Shown one piece after another: positions 13,615 through 17,715 of a DNA stretch of 17,715 nucleotides (within the stretch, counting starts at the first letter, position 1; every line of letters starts with the position of its first letter). Below the pieces are notes generated by a model. It did not search any database. It was not told where the DNA came from and saw nothing but the letters and a program-made list of their open reading frames with translations. Origin of the DNA: an uncultured Oscillospiraceae bacterium (GTDB lineage Bacteria; Bacillota; Clostridia; Oscillospirales; Oscillospiraceae); the NCBI GenBank assembly GCA_934597125.1, contig CAKTQM010000036.1:1-17715 (forward strand), in the 5' to 3' direction. The position numbers and the translations under genes were made by a program.

Positions 13615-14705
13615 AAAAGACTCAAAAGCTGCTGGCGCTGTTTCTGGCGCTGGTTATGACCCTGAGCCTGGCCGCCTGCGGCAGCCGGCCCACCCCTCCG
13701 GCGGAGGAGGACAACACCGCCCAGACCCGCGTGTTCACCGATTCCACCGGCCGTGAGGTCACCGTTCCCACCCAGATCGACAAGGTGGCCGTGTCCGGCC
13801 CTCTGGCCCAGATCGTCCTGTTCGCCCTGTGTCCCGACAAGCTGGTGGGCGTGGCTAACGCCTGGGATGAGAGTGCCCAGCAATTTCTGGATGAGAAATA
13901 CTACAACCTGCCCCTGCTGGGCCAGCTCTACGGCGGCAAGGGCGAGCTGAATCTGGAGACCCTGCTCTCCAGCGGCGCACAGGTGGTTATCGACGTGGGC
14001 GAGGCCAAGAGCACCATCGTGGAGGATATGAACGACCTGCAGGAGCAGACCGGTATCCCCTTCGTCCACATTGATGCCCGTCTGGCCGACATGGATGAGA
14101 CCTATACCATGCTGGGCGACCTGCTGGGCATGACCGATGAGGCCAAGACCCTGTCCGACTACTGCCGCGCCACCTATGACAAGGTGTCCGCCATTGCCGG
14201 CGGTGTGGAAAAGGCCAAGCTGCTGTACATCAGCGGCGACGCGGGATTGAACGTCATCGCCAAGGGCTCCTTCCACGCCGAGGTCATCGACCTGCTGGGC
14301 GACAATCTGGCCGTGGTGGACGAGCCCTCCAGCAAGGGCAGCGGCAACGAGGTGGACATGGAGCAGCTGCTGAACTGGAACCCCGATGTGATCCTGTTCG
14401 CCCCCGGCAGTATCTACAGCACCGTGGCCCAGGACGCCACCTGGCAGAATATCACCGCCATCAAAAACGGCACGTACTATGAGGTGCCCATGGGCCCCTA
14501 TAACTGGATGGGCTTCCCGCCCAGCGTCCAGCGCCTGCTGGGCATGCTGTGGATGGCAAAGGTGCTGTATCCCGACGCGGCGGAGTATGACCTGTATACC
14601 GAGGCAGCCAATTACTTCCAGCTGTTCTATCATTGCCAGCTGACCCGGGAGCAGTACGACGCTCTGGTGGCAAATTCCCTGCCCCAGCTGGATGCGGCGG
14701 CGTAA
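13611..14705 (+). CDS. Lipoprotein substrate-binding protein of the FecCD-type importer
   Basis: This 364-residue protein has a lipoprotein signal peptide: MKK start, hydrophobic core at 7-20, and lipobox LAAC with Cys23 as the lipidated residue. The mature part begins with FTDSTGREVTVP at 42-53, the typical first strand of TroA/FecB-type (class III) binding proteins with a long helix linking two lobes. GPYNWMGFPPSVQRLLG near 300-316 and LYP shortly after are family-type C-lobe segments. A strong AAAAGGAG at 13596-13603 precedes the ATG, which overlaps the methyltransferase stop. It should capture the ligand outside the cell and dock on the permease. The ligand could be a corrinoid, haem/siderophore, or an oxyanion such as molybdate or tungstate; the sequence does not decide. 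Confidence 0.9.
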   Translation: MKKTQKLLALFLALVMTLSLAACGSRPTPPAEEDNTAQTRVFTDSTGREVTVPTQIDKVAVSGPLAQIVLFALCPDKLVGVANAWDESAQQFLDEKYYNLPLLGQLYGGKGELNLETLLSSGAQVVIDVGEAKSTIVEDMNDLQEQTGIPFVHIDARLADMDETYTMLGDLLGMTDEAKTLSDYCRATYDKVSAIAGGVEKAKLLYISGDAGLNVIAKGSFHAEVIDLLGDNLAVVDEPSSKGSGNEVDMEQLLNWNPDVILFAPGSIYSTVAQDATWQNITAIKNGTYYEVPMGPYNWMGFPPSVQRLLGMLWMAKVLYPDAAEYDLYTEAANYFQLFYHCQLTREQYDALVANSLPQLDAAA

Positions 14706-14724
14706 CCGGAAACCTCCCAAAGTC

Positions 14725-14756
14725 TGTAGGGGCGGACGACTCTGTCCGCCCCCACA
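14725..14756. repeat. Single copy of the dispersed palindromic repeat
   Basis: TGTAGGGGCGGAC (14725-14737) and GTCCGCCCCCACA (14744-14756) form a 13-bp stem with one mismatch around GACTCT. The 26 bases from 14726 match the arm at 3950-3975 at 25 of 26 positions. It lies 20 bases after the binding-protein stop. It may act as a transcript-end hairpin between the importer genes and xdhC; no U-run follows. Confidence 0.8.
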
Positions 14757-14805
14757 TTTCATGATCGGTAAAATATCGTGAGACAAGAGCCCGAAAGGAG
14801 CACCC

Positions 14806-15777
14806 ATGAACAACATCTTCACCACCCTCCTTTATGAAATGGAAAAGCACCACGATACGGTGCTGTGTACCATCATCGCCGACAGCGGCTCCACCCCTCG
14901 CGGACGGGGCGCCCAGATGCTGGTGGGCGAGAGCGGCCTTCTCTGCGGCACCATCGGCGGCGGCGCGGTGGAGGGCGGCGCCATCGCGCTGGGCAAAACA
15001 CTGCTGAAGGAGCGCCGCAGCGCCATCCACGAGTACAAACTCCACCGCAACGAGACGGAGGACATCGGCATGGTCTGCGGCGGCGATGTGACGGTACACC
15101 TGCAGTTCATCGCCGCCCGGGACGCCGTCTGGAGCGCACTGGCCGGCGAGGTGCTGCGCCGCATCGCCCTGCGGCAGGCGGGCTGGCTTTCGCTGGCGCC
15201 GGACGGCGGCGCGCCCGCGCTGCGTGACACGCCGGAGACGGACGATGCCCGCATTGCCCTGCCCCTGCCCATCGGTGAGCGGGCCATCCTGTTCGGCGCG
15301 GGCCACTGTTCGCTGGCCCTGTGCCCGCTGCTGACTACCGTGGGCTTCCGCGTCACGGTGGTGGACGACCGGCCGGACTTGGTGACGAAGGAGCGCTTTC
15401 CCACCGCCGACGCGGTGGTCTGCTGCGACCTTGAGCATCTGGCTGACGCCGTTCCCGTGGGGGGCGAGGACTATGTGGTGGTCATGACTAACGGCCACAG
15501 CCACGATTTCGCCGTGCAGCAGCAGGTGCTGCGGGGACAGTACGCCTATATCGGCGTCATCGGCTCCCGCAGCAAGACCGCCAGCGTCAACCAGTGTCTC
15601 CGTGCGGCGGGCATCGGCGAGGAGGCCATCGCCTCCGTCCATACCCCCATCGGCACTGCCATCAAGGCGGTGACGCCGGAGGAGATCGCCGTGTCCATCG
15701 CCGGCGAGATGATCTGTGTGCGGGCCACGCGGCGGGAAGCCGCCGGTGTGAAACGCCACGGCTGCCCCATGCACTGA
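14806..15777 (+). CDS. XdhC/CoxI-family molybdenum hydroxylase maturation protein
   Basis: This 323-residue protein matches the XdhC family, which inserts or sulfurates the molybdenum cofactor of xanthine-dehydrogenase-type hydroxylases. The N-terminal CoxI-type domain has GSTPRGRGAQMLV at 28-40, GTIGGGAVEGGAI at 48-60 and DIGMVCGGDV at 86-95, whose Cys91 is conserved. The C-terminal Rossmann domain has LFGAGHCSLAL at 162-172, VVDDRPD at 185-191, VMTNGHSHD at 226-234, YIGVIGSRSK at 248-257 and a final TPEEIAVSIAGEM. The ATG at 14806 follows AAAGGAG at 14794-14800. I see no hydroxylase structural genes in the window. It resembles the selenium-dependent hydroxylase branch, consistent with yqeC upstream. 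The family is firm. Confidence 0.9.
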   Translation: MNNIFTTLLYEMEKHHDTVLCTIIADSGSTPRGRGAQMLVGESGLLCGTIGGGAVEGGAIALGKTLLKERRSAIHEYKLHRNETEDIGMVCGGDVTVHLQFIAARDAVWSALAGEVLRRIALRQAGWLSLAPDGGAPALRDTPETDDARIALPLPIGERAILFGAGHCSLALCPLLTTVGFRVTVVDDRPDLVTKERFPTADAVVCCDLEHLADAVPVGGEDYVVVMTNGHSHDFAVQQQVLRGQYAYIGVIGSRSKTASVNQCLRAAGIGEEAIASVHTPIGTAIKAVTPEEIAVSIAGEMICVRATRREAAGVKRHGCPMH

Positions 15778-15778
15778 T

Positions 15779-16264
15779 ATGAGCAGACATCTGTTTTTGA
15801 CCGGCCCCAAGGGCGTGGGTAAGTCCACCCTGATCCGGGGCCTGCTGGCGGAGGAATCCGGCCGGCCGGGCGGCTTTTTTACCGTGAAGCACGAGGGCGG
15901 CGTCTACCTGCTGCCCGCCGCCGGAGAGCGGACGTTTACACGGGAGAACTTTCTGTTCCGCTGCGGCCACGGCGGCGACCCGGGCCGCTTTGACCGGTTG
16001 GGCTGCGCCGCGCTGGAGGACACCGCCGGATGCGCGCTGCTGGTGATGGACGAGTTGGGGCCCCACGAGGCGGAGGCACGGCAATTCCAGGCGGCGGTGT
16101 TCCGCGTGCTGGAGGGGGAGCTCCCCGTCATCGGCGTCTTGCAGCAGGCGGAAAGCGACTTCCTTGACCGTATCGCCCGCCACCCACAGGTGACGGTGCT
16201 GACCGTGTCACCGGAAAACCGCGACGCCCTGCCCGCCGCCCTGCGCCGCTGGCGGCAAGGATAG
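15779..16264 (+). CDS. Small P-loop NTPase, THEP1-like (NTPase_1 family)
   Basis: This 161-residue protein has P-loop TGPKGVGKSTL at 8-18 and Walker B LLVMDELGPHE at 87-97, followed by FQAAVFRVLEGELPVIGVLQ. This layout fits the NTPase_1 (THEP1-like nucleoside-triphosphatase) family, usually about 170 residues. It starts one base after the xdhC stop and has no clear ribosome site of its own, so it is probably translated by coupling. The family's cellular role is poorly known. Here, an energy- or nucleotide-dependent step in molybdenum-hydroxylase maturation is a reasonable guess. A MobB-like GTP-binding role is an alternative that I consider less likely because of the DELG Walker B. Confidence 0.75.
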   Translation: MSRHLFLTGPKGVGKSTLIRGLLAEESGRPGGFFTVKHEGGVYLLPAAGERTFTRENFLFRCGHGGDPGRFDRLGCAALEDTAGCALLVMDELGPHEAEARQFQAAVFRVLEGELPVIGVLQQAESDFLDRIARHPQVTVLTVSPENRDALPAALRRWRQG

Positions 16265-16270
16265 AATAAG

Positions 16271-16314
16271 ACCCCCGCGCCCGTCCAAAAGACAGGCGCG
16301 GGGGTGGTTTTTTG
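16271..16314 (+). terminator. Strong intrinsic terminator, convergent
   Basis: ACCCCCGCGCC (16271-16281) pairs with GGCGCGGGGGT (16295-16305), extended inside by GTC/GAC, and is followed by GGTTTTTTGTTT. It ends the importer/xdhC operon. The XRE regulator gene converges on it from the right with its stop at 16316, so it may serve both directions. Confidence 0.88.
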
Positions 16315-16315
16315 T

Positions 16316-16600
16316 TTATTCTATTGTTGTCCGGCCTCTCAGCATTTTGTCGGGGATCATGGATGTGCTGATCAGGTCTGCGGGATCTACCTCTAAGGCG
16401 TCCGCGATATCAAAAAATACGTCCAGCGTAAAGTTGTGGGCGGTGCCTGGCGCTTCGATCACGCTCAGCAGGGAACGGCTGATGCCGGCCTTTTCCGCCA
16501 GCTTCTCCTGCGACATCCCGCGCAGCTTGCGAAGGGTGACGATCGCAATGCCAATTTGAATAAAGCGATCGTTATTTTTGAACGAAACAGGTTTACTCAT
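16316..16600 (-). CDS. XRE-family helix-turn-helix regulator
   Basis: This is a 94-residue DNA-binding protein. The helix-turn-helix spans about residues 18-75: LRKLRGMSQEKLAEKAGISR with recognition helix SRSLLSVIE, then the closing helices VFFDIADALEVDPADLI. No other domain is present. An AAGGA-like ribosome site precedes the ATG on the minus strand (about 16607-16611). It is divergent from the SLOG-like gene and shares its AT-rich upstream region, where a palindrome lies. Repression of both genes is therefore likely but inferred. The helix-turn-helix call is firm. Confidence 0.9.
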   Translation of the reverse strand: MSKPVSFKNNDRFIQIGIAIVTLRKLRGMSQEKLAEKAGISRSLLSVIEAPGTAHNFTLDVFFDIADALEVDPADLISTSMIPDKMLRGRTTIE

Positions 16601-16632
16601 GCGGGTGTCCTTGCCTTTCCTTAGATGAGTAA

Positions 16633-16638
16633 ATTATA
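16633..16638 (-). promoter_or_regulatory. Consensus -10 box for the XRE regulator
   Basis: Read leftward, this is TATAAT, 33 bases ahead of the ATG. The -35 position at 17-base spacing (CAGAAA, 16661-16656) is poor and lies inside the palindrome, as expected for an autoregulated promoter. Confidence 0.45.
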
Positions 16639-16651
16639 CTGTTTCTCAACC

Positions 16652-16678
16652 ACGCTTTCTGTCTGGAATAGAAAGCGT
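16652..16678. promoter_or_regulatory. Palindromic operator candidate between XRE and SLOG-like genes
   Basis: ACGCTTTCT (16652-16660) and AGAAAGCGT (16670-16678) are perfect 9-bp inverted repeats with a 9-base spacer. The right arm touches the rightward -35 box (16679) and the left arm covers the leftward -35 position. A dimeric XRE protein bound here could block both promoters. Confidence 0.6.
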
Positions 16679-16707
16679 TTGACGTGATGTGGTGGCAATA
16701 ATATAAT
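16679..16707 (+). promoter_or_regulatory. Near-consensus vegetative promoter of the SLOG-like gene
   Basis: TTGACG (16679-16684) and TATAAT (16702-16707) are 17 bases apart: five of six at -35 and a perfect -10. Transcription would start near 16714, giving a leader of about 55 bases. This is the strongest promoter match in the window. Confidence 0.85.
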
Positions 16708-16766
16708 CTTAAACAGACAAATGCTGAGAAGCGACGACAAAAAACTGCTTTAGAGACAGGAGAGTA

Positions 16767-17309
16767 ATGCAGATGGGAAATAGGCCGATCCGCTGCGCGG
16801 TCATGGGGCAGCCGCCCATGCGTTTCCCGTGGGGCTTTGATGAAGAGGATGAACGCTGCCGCAAAATGAAGCTGGAGCTGGCTCAGCAGATCATGGCGCT
16901 GCACCAACGGGGCGTGACACAGTTCCTGACGGCCTGCGATTGCGGCGTGGGCCTGTATGCCGCAGAGATCGTCAATGCCCTGCGGACAGCGCAGCCGGAG
17001 GTAATGCTTCTATGCTATACGCCCTGCGAGGAGCAGGCGACCAAGTGGGCCCCGGCTTTGCGGGAACGGTACTTTGCGGTGCTGGGACAATGTACCCGCG
17101 TTACCGCCGTCTGTCCCCGACAAGAGCGCGGTGCCCAGTGGAGAGCCTACCGCCGGATCATTGACCTGGCGGATATGGTACTGTTTGTCTATGACAGCAC
17201 ATCCGCCGCCAACGGTGCCGAAGACCGGGCCTTTGCATGCGCCGCGGTCGTCCGTAAGCCGCTGCTGGTACTGGATCCTCTGCGCCTGACTACCCAAATG
17301 CGCCGCTGA
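16767..17309 (+). CDS. SLOG/DUF1273 (YpsA-like) superfamily protein
   Basis: This 180-residue protein resembles the SLOG Rossmann-like superfamily (YpsA/DUF1273/DprA-related). It shows an opening CAVMGQPPMRFPWG at 10-23, a long helix LELAQQIMALHQRGV at 36-50, the glycine-rich ACDCGVGLYAAEIVNALR at 56-73, and a later DLADMVLFVYD strand at 133-143. SLOG domains bind nucleotides or nucleotide-derived ligands. ATG 16767 follows AGGAGA (16758-16763) by only three bases; ATG 16773, two codons in, has better spacing and may be the real start. It stands alone under a strong promoter, opposite an XRE regulator. Its biochemical role is unknown. Superfamily assignment is by pattern and moderately sure. 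Confidence 0.7.
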   Translation: MQMGNRPIRCAVMGQPPMRFPWGFDEEDERCRKMKLELAQQIMALHQRGVTQFLTACDCGVGLYAAEIVNALRTAQPEVMLLCYTPCEEQATKWAPALRERYFAVLGQCTRVTAVCPRQERGAQWRAYRRIIDLADMVLFVYDSTSAANGAEDRAFACAAVVRKPLLVLDPLRLTTQMRR

Positions 17310-17320
17310 AACCGAGGAGA

Positions 17321-17361
17321 AGAAACAAGCGCCCGTCCATAGGACGGGCGCTTGTTGTTTC
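17321..17361. terminator. Bidirectional intrinsic terminator
   Basis: ACAAGCGCCCGTCC (17325-17338) pairs perfectly over 14 bp with GGACGGGCGCTTGT (17342-17355) around a 3-base loop. Rightward it is followed by TGTTTCC, leftward by TTTCTTCTCC. It lies between the converging SLOG-like gene and the oxidoreductase gene and can serve both. Confidence 0.8.
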
Positions 17362-17397
17362 CTTGTACCCGGGGCATCAACCTTGCGGGTTCATTCC

Positions 17398-17715
17398 TTA
17401 CTTGTCGTACATTTCGATGAGCTTCAGCAGGTGCTCGTAGCGGGCCTTGGCCTCGTTCTCGTTGCGCTGGAACAGCTCGGTGGCGCGCTCGGGGAACTCG
17501 CGGGTCAGGCGGCTGTAGCGGGCCTCGTTCATCAGGAAGTCCTGATAACCGCCGGCGGGGGCCTTGGAGTCCAGGGTGAACTTCTTCTCGCCGCCCTCGG
17601 GGTTGTAGCGGAACAGGTTCCAGTAGCCGCAGTCCACAGCCTTCTTCATTTCCTTCTGGCAGTTCATCATGCCGCCCTTGATGCTGTGCATCTCGCAGGG
17701 GCTGTAGCCGATGAT
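17398..17715 (-). CDS. nifJ: Pyruvate:ferredoxin (flavodoxin) oxidoreductase, C-terminus (5' partial)
   Basis: The frame is open to the window's right edge, so only the last 105 residues are visible; the start lies beyond 17715. The visible part begins IIGYSPCEMHSIKGGMMN and continues with KAVDCGYWNLFRYNP and FTLDSKAP, then EARYSRL and a helical end. This is the C-terminal signature of the single-chain pyruvate:ferredoxin oxidoreductases of anaerobes (about 1,170 residues). The cysteine in SPCEMH is one of the conserved [4Fe-4S] cluster-region cysteines of the thiamine-diphosphate domain. The enzyme turns pyruvate and CoA into acetyl-CoA, CO2 and reduced ferredoxin. Transcription ends at the hairpin at 17321-17361. 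Confidence 0.93.
   Translation of the reverse strand: MIGYSPCEMHSIKGGMMNCQKEMKKAVDCGYWNLFRYNPEGGEKKFTLDSKAPAGGYQDFLMNEARYSRLTREFPERATELFQRNENEAKARYEHLLKLIEMYDK

Noticed and set aside
1..17715. CRISPR arrays, tRNA or rRNA genes, transposases or integrases.
   Set aside because: No regularly spaced direct repeats, tRNA-like cloverleaf ends or mobile-element proteins were seen; the only repeats are the short palindromic elements listed.

Overview
The window comes from a GC-rich anaerobic Firmicute, most likely a gut Clostridium-type bacterium near Oscillospiraceae (Flavonifractor/Lawsonibacter/Oscillibacter-like). This is inferred from strong AAGGAG-type ribosome sites, vegetative-type promoters, a pyruvate:ferredoxin oxidoreductase C-terminus, selenium-dependent molybdenum hydroxylase accessory genes and anaerobic-style cobalamin assembly genes. 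No species can be named from the sequence alone. Almost all of the window is coding; most genes lie on the + strand and many overlap by 1-4 bases.

Layout: (A) 1-3885, a binding-protein-dependent ABC importer of the FbpABC/AfuABC type: solute-binding protein (5' end outside the window), a fused two-domain permease and an ATPase. A strong hairpin terminator lies between the binding protein and the permease. (B) 3886-5797, an intergenic stretch with a 26-bp perfect inverted repeat, then a 562-residue ROK/ASKHA-like kinase with an unusual N-terminal extension. (C) 5798-6122, a 325-base gap. It holds a leftward promoter, a 15-bp hairpin with a U-run and a stem-loop between them, which together look like a ~105-nt small RNA, followed by the rightward promoter of the next operon.

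(D) 6123-10841, a tightly overlapping operon for the nucleotide loop of cobalamin: a TIM-barrel protein, CobT, CobU, CobS, a second short CobU-like protein, a CobC-like phosphatase, and finally YqeC, a molybdenum-hydroxylase accessory protein. CobT makes alpha-ribazole phosphate, CobU activates adenosylcobinamide to the GDP form, CobS joins the two and CobC removes the phosphate. No corrin-ring genes are present here, so the locus fits salvage or the last steps of synthesis.

(E) 11068-16264, a FecCD/BtuCD-type importer (permease, ATPase, a SAM methyltransferase between ATPase and binding protein, lipoprotein binding protein), followed after a short repeat by an XdhC-family protein and a small P-loop NTPase. 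The substrate could be a corrinoid, an iron chelate or molybdate/tungstate. The flanking YqeC and XdhC genes keep the molybdenum option open. (F) 16316-17309, an XRE-type regulator and a SLOG/DUF1273-like protein transcribed divergently from a shared AT-rich region containing a 9-bp-arm palindrome. (G) 17398-17715 (-), the C-terminus of pyruvate:ferredoxin oxidoreductase.

Most noteworthy are the candidate small RNA at 5824-5929, the two CobU-like proteins that appear to have lost complementary halves, the methyltransferase-containing metal/cofactor importer between molybdenum-hydroxylase genes, the XRE/SLOG pair with its operator-like palindrome, and a dispersed palindromic repeat present in double and single form.
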